From CAYMRL01 sp964398985 (GTDB lineage: Bacteria; Deinococcota; Deinococci; Deinococcales; Trueperaceae): 30,341 nt of DNA. Shown piece after piece: positions 1 to 8,450 of this stretch; the stretch's first letter is position 1; each line of letters starts with the position of its first letter. The notes under the pieces were generated by a model. It saw only the letters and a list, made by a program, of their open reading frames with translations, ran no database searches and was not told where the DNA came from. The stretch is from contig CAYNOS010000028.1 in assembly GCA_964398985.1 (NCBI GenBank), positions 1-30,341 of the forward strand, given 5' to 3'. The translations under genes were made by a program, and so were the position numbers.

Positions 1-21
1 GCACTCTCACCGGTGGGCAGC

Positions 22-1383
22 TCAGCGGCCGAAGACGGCGCGGTTGGCTGCGGCAACGAAGTCATCCAACGCCTGCTGTGGGGTCTTGCTGCGGCTCAGG
101 GCCGCTTCCATGGCCGCCGTGAAGTGCTCCATGCCGGCGCTGATGTCGAGGTCGGCCGGGCCGAAGAACGGGATGCCGTGATCGATGGCGGCCTGGTAGA
201 CGGCGACTTCGGTCGGGACGTCATCGGTGTAGTCAGCGACGTTGGCGAACGTCAACTCGGCGTTCGAGGAGCGGCGAGCCGTGACGTACAGCAGAGTCTC
301 GAGCAGCTTGCTGTTCTCGGTGTTGGTGAGGAAGCGAGCGAGCTCCATCGCCATCTCGCGGCGGTAGTCGTCGTTCTGCTTGAACACGATGAAGCCGCCC
401 GAGGTCTCGTACGCGACCGGCCCGGCCGCCTCGTCGTGCGGGAACGGTGCGACCACGACGTTGATCGCTTCGGGCATGCGGCCTTCCTTGAGGTAGCGGT
501 CGATGCGGCCAATCTCGTAGATCCCGCCGTAGCCCATGGCCGCTCGCGCCTGGTGGAGGTTGTCGATGGTGCCGTAGACGTCGAGCGCCTCGCCACCGGT
601 CGGGGCGTAGCCGTGTTCGTAGATGAGGTCGACGATGAACTGCAGCGCCCGCACGCCCTCGGGCGAGTTGAGCGTGAACTCGGTGCCCTCGTCGTTCATC
701 AGGCGGGCTCCGAAGCGGTACAGCCACGACAGCATGTTCTCGGTGTCGCGGGCTGCGAAGGTGAGGGCGTAGACGTCGGTTGGGCCGTCGCCGTCGCGGT
801 CGAAAGTGAGTTGTTCGGCGGCCGCCAGGAACTCGTCGATGGTCCACGAGCGATCGGGCAGCGCCGGCAGCTCCACGCCGCGCTCCTCGAACAGCGAGGT
901 GTTGAGCAGCATCGTCGAGCCCATGCCGTTGTTCGAGTTGTTCCACGGCCAGATGTAGTGCTGGCCGTCGATCAGGCCCTTGGCGAGTGCGTAAGGGAGG
1001 AAGTCCTCGCGGTCGAAGTCGGTGAGGTAAGCGTCGATCGGCTCGAGCAGGCCCTCACGCGCCCAGTCGGGGTTCCAGTTGAGGTCCTTGACGACGTCGG
1101 GCGTGTTGCCGGCGAAGATCGCGGTGGTGATCTTCTCGCCGTAGCCGGCGTTGGGCACCAGCTCGTAGTTGACCGTGACGTTCGGGTGCAGCGCCATGAA
1201 CTGCTCGCTCATGTAGCGCGCGTACTCCTCGCCGGTCGCGGTCTGGCCGGCTTCCATGTCGGGCGTAACGATGCGCCAAGGGTTGATCCACCATGTCAGC
1301 TCGATGTTCGGCTGCGCGCTCGCCATGCCGCCGAACATCAGCGCTGCCAACAGAACCGCCATCAGTGCCGTCAGTCGTCTCAC
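22..1383 (-). CDS. ABC transporter extracellular solute-binding protein, family 1 (sugar type)
   Basis: Predicted exported substrate-binding lipid-free protein of 453 aa for an ABC importer, probably for a carbohydrate. The N-terminus MRRLTALMAVLLAALMFGGM followed by ASAQ is a classical signal peptide with an AxA cleavage site. The mature part has the look of family 1 binding proteins: an early beta-strand LTWWINPW, a stretch on the genome-typical theme 'F..GNTPDVV', and a late segment with SGGFIVFKQN and ELARFLT, which resembles the hinge and C-lobe of maltose/glycerol-3-phosphate binding proteins. The start is GTG at 1383, supported by GGAGGTG at 1388-1394. The permease and ATPase genes are not in the window; they may lie beyond the left edge, downstream of this gene. 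The ligand cannot be named from sequence alone. Confidence 0.88.
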   Translation of the reverse strand: MRRLTALMAVLLAALMFGGMASAQPNIELTWWINPWRIVTPDMEAGQTATGEEYARYMSEQFMALHPNVTVNYELVPNAGYGEKITTAIFAGNTPDVVKDLNWNPDWAREGLLEPIDAYLTDFDREDFLPYALAKGLIDGQHYIWPWNNSNNGMGSTMLLNTSLFEERGVELPALPDRSWTIDEFLAAAEQLTFDRDGDGPTDVYALTFAARDTENMLSWLYRFGARLMNDEGTEFTLNSPEGVRALQFIVDLIYEHGYAPTGGEALDVYGTIDNLHQARAAMGYGGIYEIGRIDRYLKEGRMPEAINVVVAPFPHDEAAGPVAYETSGGFIVFKQNDDYRREMAMELARFLTNTENSKLLETLLYVTARRSSNAELTFANVADYTDDVPTEVAVYQAAIDHGIPFFGPADLDISAGMEHFTAAMEAALSRSKTPQQALDDFVAAANRAVFGR

Positions 1384-1475
1384 TGTCCACCTCCGAGGTG
1401 ATAGCTACGAGCACCACGCTACCACCTGCTCGCGGCCGCCCGAACATCGGAGGCCTTCATGATGGGGCGGCTGCC

Positions 1476-1868
1476 TCACGGCGAGGTGATGGTCAGCTGG
1501 AAGGTCGTCTCCTTCGTCTTCAGCCCGTTGCTGGCGCGCACTTCGACCGTCACGGGCCCGCCCAACGGAGCCGCTGCGTCGACCATGAAGGTCAGTTCGT
1601 CGGTGGTGATGCCGGCGGGAATCGTCAGCGGCTGCGACGTCAGGTAGTCCGGCGGATCGTGGATCTCGACCGTGATGCTCATCGGCACGGTGTCCACGGG
1701 GATCAGATGGCCGATGGTCACCGAGATCTCGCCCTCGCCCCCTTGCGGCACGCTGATCTCGGTGGGATCCAGTGTCACCCTGAAATCCATCAGCAGCGAC
1801 GGGCAGCCGGCCAACAATCCCGCCACCATCAGGACCAGGACCACGAACGACGCACGCCTCAGGACCAT
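1476..1868 (-). CDS. small Ig-like lipoprotein
   Basis: A 130-aa predicted lipoprotein of unknown function. The signal sequence ends in the lipobox LLAGC with the lipidated cysteine at residue 22. The rest is one beta-rich module of about 100 residues that starts DFRVTLDPTEISVPQGGEGE and ends with FQLTIT, which looks like a bacterial Ig-like or COG1470-type NEW1-like domain. The frame is open much further upstream, but ATG at 1868 is preferred: it is preceded by GGAGG at 1876-1880 with a 7-base spacer and it places the signal peptide at the N-terminus. It lies upstream of the ABC binding-protein gene on the same strand with about 90 bases between them, so a shared role in the envelope is possible but not shown. 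Confidence 0.7.
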   Translation of the reverse strand: MVLRRASFVVLVLMVAGLLAGCPSLLMDFRVTLDPTEISVPQGGEGEISVTIGHLIPVDTVPMSITVEIHDPPDYLTSQPLTIPAGITTDELTFMVDAAAPLGGPVTVEVRASNGLKTKETTFQLTITSP

Positions 1869-2016
1869 CGAACCGCCTCCGATCGCCTCCGCCGGTCGCC
1901 CACGCCGGTCGCGCCCAGACGAGCAGGACTTCCGGGCCGCACCCGGATGGAGATCGTTGCTGGAACTGCCTGAGATTGTGCTCCGTGCTGCGACGCTCGT
2001 CAACGGAGGCCGGTGA

Positions 2017-2022
2017 TAACCT
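2017..2022 (+). promoter_or_regulatory. candidate -10 box for hslVU
   Basis: TAACCT lies 8 bases before the hslV ATG at 2031. There is no Shine-Dalgarno site at a proper distance from that ATG, although GGAGG at 2005-2009 is present further upstream. The arrangement fits leaderless or near-leaderless transcription seen at other genes here. No convincing -35 is visible. Confidence 0.4.
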
Positions 2023-2030
2023 CGCTGGCG

Positions 2031-2588
2031 ATGCAACGCTTCCATGGAACCACCATCGTCGCGGTCAACCGCGACGGCGTCACGGCCCTCGTCGGCGACG
2101 GGCAGGTCAGCCTCGGCGACACGATCGTCAAGCGCGGAGCGGTCAAGGTCCGCTCGCTGGCCGACGGCAACGTCGTTGCCGGCTTCGCAGGCACCGTGTC
2201 CGACGCTTTCACGCTCCTGGAGAAGTTCGAGGGCTACCTGGACGGAAGTCGCGGCAACCTGCTCAAGGCCGCCGTCGAGACGGTGAAGGAGTGGCGCACG
2301 GACCGCGCGCTGCGCAACCTCGAGGCCATGCTGATCGTCGCCGACGCGGACCAGCTGTTGATGCTCTCAGGCGTCGGTGACGTCATCGCCCCCGACGAAC
2401 CCGTCGTCGCGGTCGGTTCCGGCGGACCCTACGCCCAGGCGGCCGCGATGGCGCTCTTGCGCAACACCGCCCTCTCTGCCGAGGAGATAGGCCGCCAGGC
2501 CCTCGCCATCGCCGCCGACATCGACGTGTTCACCAGTGGCACCGCCACGGTGCTGACGGTCGGCGGTGTGCAGGAGAAGAAGTCGTGA
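2031..2588 (+). CDS. hslV: ATP-dependent protease subunit HslV
   Basis: Proteolytic subunit of the HslVU (ClpQY) protease, a cytoplasmic double-hexamer with an N-terminal threonine nucleophile. The protein begins MQRFHGTTIVAVNRDG; the TT pair aligns with the T1-T2 of mature HslV, so six residues would need to be removed. Family motifs GDGQVSLGDT, GFAGTVSDAFTLLEKFE, EWRTDRALR and GSGGPYAQAAA are all present. With ATG 2031 the length is 185 aa, normal for the family. An in-frame GTG at 2013 would add six residues, but the GGAGG at 2005-2009 sits too close to it (3 bases), so I chose the ATG. The 3' end overlaps hslU by four bases (GTGA), which implies translational coupling. Confidence 0.95.
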   Translation: MQRFHGTTIVAVNRDGVTALVGDGQVSLGDTIVKRGAVKVRSLADGNVVAGFAGTVSDAFTLLEKFEGYLDGSRGNLLKAAVETVKEWRTDRALRNLEAMLIVADADQLLMLSGVGDVIAPDEPVVAVGSGGPYAQAAAMALLRNTALSAEEIGRQALAIAADIDVFTSGTATVLTVGGVQEKKS

Positions 2589-3889
2589 GCGTCGAGTTGG
2601 TCAAGCGTGCCGCCGGTCTCACGCCGCTGGAGATAGTCGAGGCCCTCGACCGTCACATCGTCGGCCAGAGCAAGGCCAAGCGCGCCATGGCCGTCGCGTT
2701 GCGCAACCACTACCGCCGCAGGCAGCTCCCGGACGAGATCCAGGTCGAGGTCACGCCCAAGAACATCATGCTCATCGGCCCGACCGGGGTGGGCAAGACG
2801 GAGATCGCCAGGCGTCTGGCCAAGCTGGCGCGCGCTCCGTTCCTGAAGGTCGAGGCGACCAAGTTCACCGAGGTCGGCTACGTCGGCCGCGACGTCGACT
2901 CGATCGTCCGCGACCTGGTGCGGGCCTCGGAGATGATGGTCGAGGAGGAGATGAAGGCGGAGGTCATGGATCGCGCCCGGGCGGCGGCGCAAGACGTGCT
3001 GCTCGACGCGCTCTTGCCGGGTGGCAGCAGCGAGGGTCGTGACCGCATGCGCCGCCTGCTCAACGCCGGTGAGCTCGACGAGCGCTTCGTGGAGATCGAG
3101 GTCGCCGAGGAGGCGCCCGCCGCCATGCCGATGCCTGGCATGGAGGAAGTCGGCCTCAACCTGCAGGACATGCTCAAGCGCTTCATGCCGGAGAAGAGGG
3201 TGAAGCGTAAGACGACGGTCAAGGACGCCAGGCGGCTGCTGGAGAACCAGGAGGCCGACCGGCTCATCGACAAGGAGGCCGTCGCGCGCGAGGCCGTCCA
3301 GCGGGCCGAGACGATGGGAATCGTGTTCATCGACGAGATCGACAAGGTGGCCGGCGGCGAGCGCGGCTCGGGTCCCGACGTCAGCGGCGAAGGCGTGCAG
3401 CGCGACCTGTTGCCGATCGTCGAGGGCACGCAGGTCACCACCCGCCAGGGCCCGGTGCGCACCGACCACGTGCTGTTCATCGCGGCCGGGGCCTTCTCGG
3501 TGGCGAAGCCGTCCGACCTGATCCCCGAGCTGCAGGGCCGCTTCCCGATCCGCGTCGAGCTCGAGGAGCTGAACGCGAGCGACCTGCAGCGCATCCTGAC
3601 GCAGCCGGAGCACGCGCTGACCAAGCAGTACACGGCGCTGCTGGCGGTCGACGGCACCGACCTGGTGTTCGAGGAGAGCGGCGTCGTGGCCTTGGCCGAG
3701 TACGCCGAGCGCGTCAACCGCGAGGTCGAGGACATCGGCGCCAGACGCCTGCACACGGTGCTCGAGACGGTGCTGGAGGACGTCGCCTTCGGCACCAACT
3801 TGGGCCGCGTCGTGGTCGACGAAGCGATGGTCAGGCGCAAGCTCGACGAGATCGTCGAGGACGAGGACTTGAGCCGCTACGTGCTGTGA
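2585..3889 (+). CDS. hslU: ATP-dependent protease ATPase subunit HslU
   Basis: AAA+ unfoldase that feeds substrates to HslV. Walker A GPTGVGKTE is at residues 65-73, the pore loop GYVGRD at 98-103, the variable I domain at roughly 110-240, Walker B IVFIDE at 246-251, and the GRFPIRVEL segment near 318-326. It ends DLSRYVL, matching the C-terminal tail that docks into HslV to activate it. Length 434 aa is typical. Start is GTG at 2585, overlapping the hslV stop as GTGA, with AGGAGA just upstream. The last 13 bases overlap the 3' end of the convergent AHSA1-type gene. No terminator is visible between the two genes. Confidence 0.96.
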   Translation: MSVELVKRAAGLTPLEIVEALDRHIVGQSKAKRAMAVALRNHYRRRQLPDEIQVEVTPKNIMLIGPTGVGKTEIARRLAKLARAPFLKVEATKFTEVGYVGRDVDSIVRDLVRASEMMVEEEMKAEVMDRARAAAQDVLLDALLPGGSSEGRDRMRRLLNAGELDERFVEIEVAEEAPAAMPMPGMEEVGLNLQDMLKRFMPEKRVKRKTTVKDARRLLENQEADRLIDKEAVAREAVQRAETMGIVFIDEIDKVAGGERGSGPDVSGEGVQRDLLPIVEGTQVTTRQGPVRTDHVLFIAAGAFSVAKPSDLIPELQGRFPIRVELEELNASDLQRILTQPEHALTKQYTALLAVDGTDLVFEESGVVALAEYAERVNREVEDIGARRLHTVLETVLEDVAFGTNLGRVVVDEAMVRRKLDEIVEDEDLSRYVL

Positions 3890-4419
3890 TCGTCGGTGCC
3901 AGCGGACGGCGAGGGTTGACGGCCGGCAGCTAGCAGCAGCTCGTCTAGCCGAGCGTAGCCGGCCTCCATGCCGTCGGCCACCCCGGTCCTTGCGGCAGCA
4001 TCGCGCGCCTCGGCGCTGGCGAAGACGATCGTCATGCGCACCAGTGTCCCACCGTCAGGTTCGGTCTCGAACTCGGTGGTGACTTTGGTCTCCCCTTGGG
4101 TCCAGTCGTCGTCGAAGCGCTCGCGGGCGACGAGGCGCGTTGGCGGCTCGACCTCTTCGTAGCTGCCCAGGACCTCGAGATCGCTGGCGCCAGCCTTGCG
4201 CCACAGGTGACGGTAGGCGCCGCCGGTCCGCAGGTCCACTTCGCATACCGGCATGGTCCAGTCTCCCGGCCCTAGCATCCAACGCGCGATCAGCACCGGG
4301 TCTGTGAACGCCTCGAACACGAGCTCTCTGGCGGCAGCGAAGCGCCGCCGGATGACGATCTCGCGCGGCCCCTGCAGGTCGATCTTCAGGGGCCGCATGC
4401 TGCCGCCGGGACCGCTCAC
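3877..4419 (-). CDS. SRPBCC / AHSA1-family protein
   Basis: START-like (SRPBCC) fold protein of the 'activator of Hsp90 ATPase homologue 1-like' group, the kind commonly paired with an ArsR regulator. Diagnostic stretches are REIVIRRRFAAARELVFEAF, DPVLIARWM, GGAYRHLW and the GTLVRMTIVF strand near the end. The ligand and biochemical role of these proteins are generally unknown. GTG at 4419 gives 180 aa and overlaps the stop of the tiny upstream ORF as GTGA; ATG at 4398 gives 173 aa and begins MRPLKIDL. The upstream gene on the same strand is the ArsR-type regulator, about 90 bases away, so they probably form one operon. Its 3' end overlaps hslU by 13 bases. Confidence 0.82.
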   Translation of the reverse strand: MSGPGGSMRPLKIDLQGPREIVIRRRFAAARELVFEAFTDPVLIARWMLGPGDWTMPVCEVDLRTGGAYRHLWRKAGASDLEVLGSYEEVEPPTRLVARERFDDDWTQGETKVTTEFETEPDGGTLVRMTIVFASAEARDAAARTGVADGMEAGYARLDELLLAAGRQPSPSAGTDDHST

Positions 4420-4478
4420 TCGGGACTCTCGGCCGCGGCTCGCAACCGCCGGTCATCGATGGTCTGTGGGTCGGCCAT
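4416..4478 (-). CDS. 20-codon ORF between arsR-like and AHSA1 genes (possible leader peptide)
   Basis: ATG at 4478 opens a 20-residue frame, MADPQTIDDRRLRAAAESPE, preceded by a strong AGAGGAGA Shine-Dalgarno. Its TGA overlaps the GTG start of the AHSA1 gene by four bases. This is a classic layout for translational coupling: ribosomes loaded at the good site would terminate exactly where the weaker GTG begins. It could also be the true N-terminus of the AHSA1 protein separated by a frameshift. No similarity is recognised. Confidence 0.4.
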   Translation of the reverse strand: MADPQTIDDRRLRAAAESPE

Positions 4479-4510
4479 GCTGATCTCCTCTCATCTGCTG
4501 GCGCCAGAGC

Positions 4511-4867
4511 CTAATTGGAGCGCTGCCGGTGCAGCTCAGCCAGCAGCTCGTCGAGGCGCCCGAAGCTTGCCTCCCAGTACTCGCGGTAGCGCTCGAGCCA
4601 GGCATTGGCGGCCGCCAGCGGGGCGGCCTGCAGGGTGCGCGGCCGGTTGACGCCGTCGCGGCCCGTCGTGACGAGGCCGGCTCGCTCGAGCACCTTGAGA
4701 TGCTTCGACACGGCAGGCTGACTGATGTCGAGCGGCTTGGCCAGCTCGGTAACCGTGACGCTGCCCTCCCTGGCGAGCCTGGCAAGGATGGCGCGCCGCG
4801 TCGGGTCGGCCAAGGCGGCGAAGACCGCGTCGAGCTCGACCGCTGATTCATAACCAACTGGTTGCAT
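4511..4867 (-). CDS. ArsR-type winged-helix transcriptional regulator
   Basis: A 118-aa autorepressor-like protein of the ArsR/SmtB fold. The DNA-binding core is clear: AVFAALADPTRRAILARLA, then VTVTELAKPLDISQPAVSKH and LKVLERAGLVTTGRDG. The C-terminal part (NAWLERYREYWEASFGRLDE) matches the non-metal subgroup that pairs with AHSA1 proteins; no metal-binding cysteine motif is seen. Start ATG at 4867 gives MQPVGYES and lies about 5 bases after the predicted transcription start, with no Shine-Dalgarno. An upstream extension is open but lacks a good start and would cover the promoter. It probably controls itself and the downstream AHSA1 gene through the dyad that spans its start codon. Confidence 0.88.
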   Translation of the reverse strand: MQPVGYESAVELDAVFAALADPTRRAILARLAREGSVTVTELAKPLDISQPAVSKHLKVLERAGLVTTGRDGVNRPRTLQAAPLAAANAWLERYREYWEASFGRLDELLAELHRQRSN

Positions 4868-4871
4868 AACC
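4849..4871. promoter_or_regulatory. candidate operator over the arsR-like start codon
   Basis: Alternating half-sites AACC (4852-4855), GGTT (4860-4863) and AACC (4868-4871) are spaced every 8 bases; the first two sit in the dyad AACCA-AC-TGGTT (4852-4863). CATAACC is also directly repeated at 4849-4855 and 4865-4871. The array covers the predicted transcription start and the ATG, a typical place for ArsR autorepression. Confidence 0.5.
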
Positions 4872-4878
4872 GATTCGT

Positions 4879-4908
4879 AATGTACGCGGGCGCCGGCGAG
4901 GCTGTCAA
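4879..4908 (-). promoter_or_regulatory. sigma70-type promoter of the arsR-like gene
   Basis: On the minus strand, TTGACA (4903-4908) and TACATT (4879-4884) are separated by 18 bases. This is the best complete promoter in the window. Transcription should start near 4872, giving a leader of about 5 bases before ATG 4867. Confidence 0.75.
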
Positions 4909-4974
4909 GCCGCGGCGGAGGGGCCCGGCTCTCGGTAGTCAACGATGCGCGGTCGGCAGCCAGCAGCTCTGGAG

Positions 4975-5859
4975 CTAGTCGGGCCAGAACCTGAGTTCGC
5001 CGCGGCGGAAGGACGGATCGGCGCGCCGCGCGAACTCCTCGAGCCCATCCAGGTCCGGTGGCTCGAGGTAGTAGCGGAAGTTCTCCAAGTAGCGCTGGAC
5101 GACCTCGACCGGCAGGTCGAGCTTCTTCGCCTCCACGGCCGAGACGTCGCCGAGCGCGCCGAGCCCAGCCCGCCGCGCGCGCCTGAAGCGCTCGACCAGC
5201 GCCGCCGAGGGCTGCCTGTCGTCGAGCGACGCCCACACTGCGAACGCGAACGGCAGCCTGGTCAGCCGGTACCAGGCCTCGCCGAGGTCGGTCACGTGGA
5301 TCTCGGGATCCACCACGCTCCTGCCGCTCACCGGTCTCCCCCTCGGCCCGTCGAGGGGTGGGGCGAGGTGCTCGACGGCGCCCTTGAACGCAGCGTCACC
5401 GATGAGCAGCGCGGCGTCGGCGGAGGCCAGCAGGGCGTCGAGGTCCCCTGTCTTCGGTGTCAGCTGCGCGTGGCTGCCGTCGGCGGCCAACAGCTGCCTG
5501 AGCAGCTCGACGCTGGTGGCCGACTCGGTCGTGACGGCGATCCGGCTGCCGGCGAGGTCGCGCCACGCCGGCCGGTGGAACAGCATCACGCTGTAGACGG
5601 GACCCAGGGTGGCGATCGAGAAGTCCTGGAGCGCCCGGTAGCGGCTCCGGTGACGAATGAATTCGATCGAAGATATCAAGGTCAGGTCGATCTCGCCTGC
5701 CTGCAAGGCGGCGTTCAGCACCGTCGGAACGCCGTAGACGAACTCCGACTCGCCGCCCTCGCTGGGCCATGGTGACAGCCCCCAGTTGAGCGGCGCGACG
5801 TTGGTGAACGAGACGATCCCGACCCGTTCGGGCCGGGCCCGGCGAGCGGCGTCGCTCAA
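4975..5859 (-). CDS. mqnA: chorismate dehydratase MqnA
   Basis: First enzyme of the futalosine pathway to menaquinone; it dehydrates chorismate to 3-enolpyruvyl-benzoate. The protein has the periplasmic-binding-protein-like fold of the MqnA/MqnD family: VGIVSFTNVAPLNWGL at the N-terminus, GVPTVLNAALQAGEIDLTLI, SSIEFI, LLIGDAAFK and a late PFAFAVWASLDDR. The start chosen is TTG at 5859, which overlaps the mqnE stop (TTGA) and gives 294 aa, close to the family norm; no in-frame ATG or GTG exists nearby. It follows mqnE directly, as in other futalosine-pathway genomes, and is the last gene of the minus-strand run that begins with sucA. Confidence 0.88.
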   Translation of the reverse strand: MSDAARRARPERVGIVSFTNVAPLNWGLSPWPSEGGESEFVYGVPTVLNAALQAGEIDLTLISSIEFIRHRSRYRALQDFSIATLGPVYSVMLFHRPAWRDLAGSRIAVTTESATSVELLRQLLAADGSHAQLTPKTGDLDALLASADAALLIGDAAFKGAVEHLAPPLDGPRGRPVSGRSVVDPEIHVTDLGEAWYRLTRLPFAFAVWASLDDRQPSAALVERFRRARRAGLGALGDVSAVEAKKLDLPVEVVQRYLENFRYYLEPPDLDGLEEFARRADPSFRRGELRFWPD

Positions 5860-7013
5860 GCGTGGACCCGCAGCTCGTTGTAGAGCGCGTCGCGCAGGAC
5901 CGGCACGCGGCCCGCGTCCCTGATCAGCTTCAGCAGCTCCTCCTCGCTGATCCCTTCCTCGGTGACGGCCCCGGAGGCGTGCGCGATCTTCTCGGCCTTG
6001 ATGGTGCCGTCGATATCGGAGACGCCCGCGGAGAGCGCGACCTGCGTCAGCTCCGGCGTGATCATCACCCAGTAGCCCTTGACGTGCGGGAAGTTGTCGA
6101 GCATCAGCCGTGCCACAGCCAGGTTGCGCAGGTCGTCGATGCCGGTGGTGAAGCGCGGGGTGCCGAGCTCCAACGACAGCGGGTTGTTGTCGGGCTGGAA
6201 CGCCAGCGGTATGAACGAGAAGAAGCCGCCGGTCTCGTCTTGCAGCTCCCGCAGCCTGAGCATGTGATCCAAGCGCTCTTCGAGCGTCTCGATGTGCCCG
6301 TAGAGCATCGTCGCGTTCGTCGGCAGGCCGAGCTCGTGGGCGGTGCGGTGGATCTCCAGCCACTGCTCGGAGGTGACCTTGGCGCGCGCGATGCGTTTGC
6401 GCACGCGCTCGGCGAAGATCTCCGCGCCGCCACCGGGCAAGGCGACGAGACCGTGGTCCTTGAGCTGCGAGAGGATCTCGCGGTAAGAGAGTCGGGGTCG
6501 CGTGATGCGGCTGAAGTGGTGGATCTCCGCGCCGGTCCAGGCCTTGACCTGGGCGCCCGGGTAGCGCTCCGTGAGCCCCCTGACGAGGTCGAGGTAGTAC
6601 TGCCACTCGCGCTTCGGATGATGGCCCGAGGAGATGTGGATCTCGGTCAGATCGGGGTGCCAGTGCTGGTCGACGAACTCCCAGACCTGCGGCAAGTCGT
6701 AGTCCCATACCCCTTCCTCGCCGAACTTGCGCTGGAAGCCGCAGAAGGTGCAGCCCACGTAGCAGATGTTCGTCTGTGACAGCCGGAGCGAGTGAACGTA
6801 GTACGCCTTGTCGCCGACCTTCGCCCGTCTGACCTCGTCGGCGAGGCGCATCAGGCCGGGCACGTCGTGAGTGCCGAAGAGCGTCAGCCCCTCGGCCATG
6901 CCCAAGCGGCCACCGGACCTGACGACGTCCGCGATCCGCTCCAGGGCCGGGTCGCGAAAGCCTAGTCCGGGGTGGCGTCGCTCGGGGACTGACGTCGTCG
7001 AGGTGCTCAGCAT
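5856..7013 (-). CDS. mqnE: aminofutalosine synthase MqnE (radical SAM)
   Basis: Radical SAM enzyme that joins 3-enolpyruvyl-benzoate and S-adenosylmethionine to give aminofutalosine. The 4Fe-4S motif CYVGCTFC has cysteines at residues 84, 88 and 91. MqnE-type rather than MqnC-type motifs follow: EIHISSGHHPKREWQYYLDL, LPGGGAEIF, NATMLYGHIE, HMLRLRELQDETGGF and the C-terminal DIDGTIKAEKIAH. Start ATG 7013 gives 385 aa; a GTG one codon upstream is an alternative. It begins 14 bases after the lpd stop and overlaps mqnA by four bases, so mqnE and mqnA should be co-translated. MqnB, MqnC and MqnD are not in the window. Confidence 0.9.
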   Translation of the reverse strand: MLSTSTTSVPERRHPGLGFRDPALERIADVVRSGGRLGMAEGLTLFGTHDVPGLMRLADEVRRAKVGDKAYYVHSLRLSQTNICYVGCTFCGFQRKFGEEGVWDYDLPQVWEFVDQHWHPDLTEIHISSGHHPKREWQYYLDLVRGLTERYPGAQVKAWTGAEIHHFSRITRPRLSYREILSQLKDHGLVALPGGGAEIFAERVRKRIARAKVTSEQWLEIHRTAHELGLPTNATMLYGHIETLEERLDHMLRLRELQDETGGFFSFIPLAFQPDNNPLSLELGTPRFTTGIDDLRNLAVARLMLDNFPHVKGYWVMITPELTQVALSAGVSDIDGTIKAEKIAHASGAVTEEGISEEELLKLIRDAGRVPVLRDALYNELRVHA

Positions 7014-7027
7014 CACGGCATCTCGCC

Positions 7028-8446
<1,419 letters not shown>

Positions 8447-8450
8447 GGCG

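Noticed and set aside
1384..1475. Intergenic region searched for terminator or promoter
   Set aside because: Nothing convincing beyond the GGAGGTG site of the binding protein; no T-run hairpin.
4943..4980. Short inverted repeat AGCTC-TGG-AGCT near the mqnA stop
   Set aside because: The stem is only about 5 bp and has no T-tract; too weak for a terminator.
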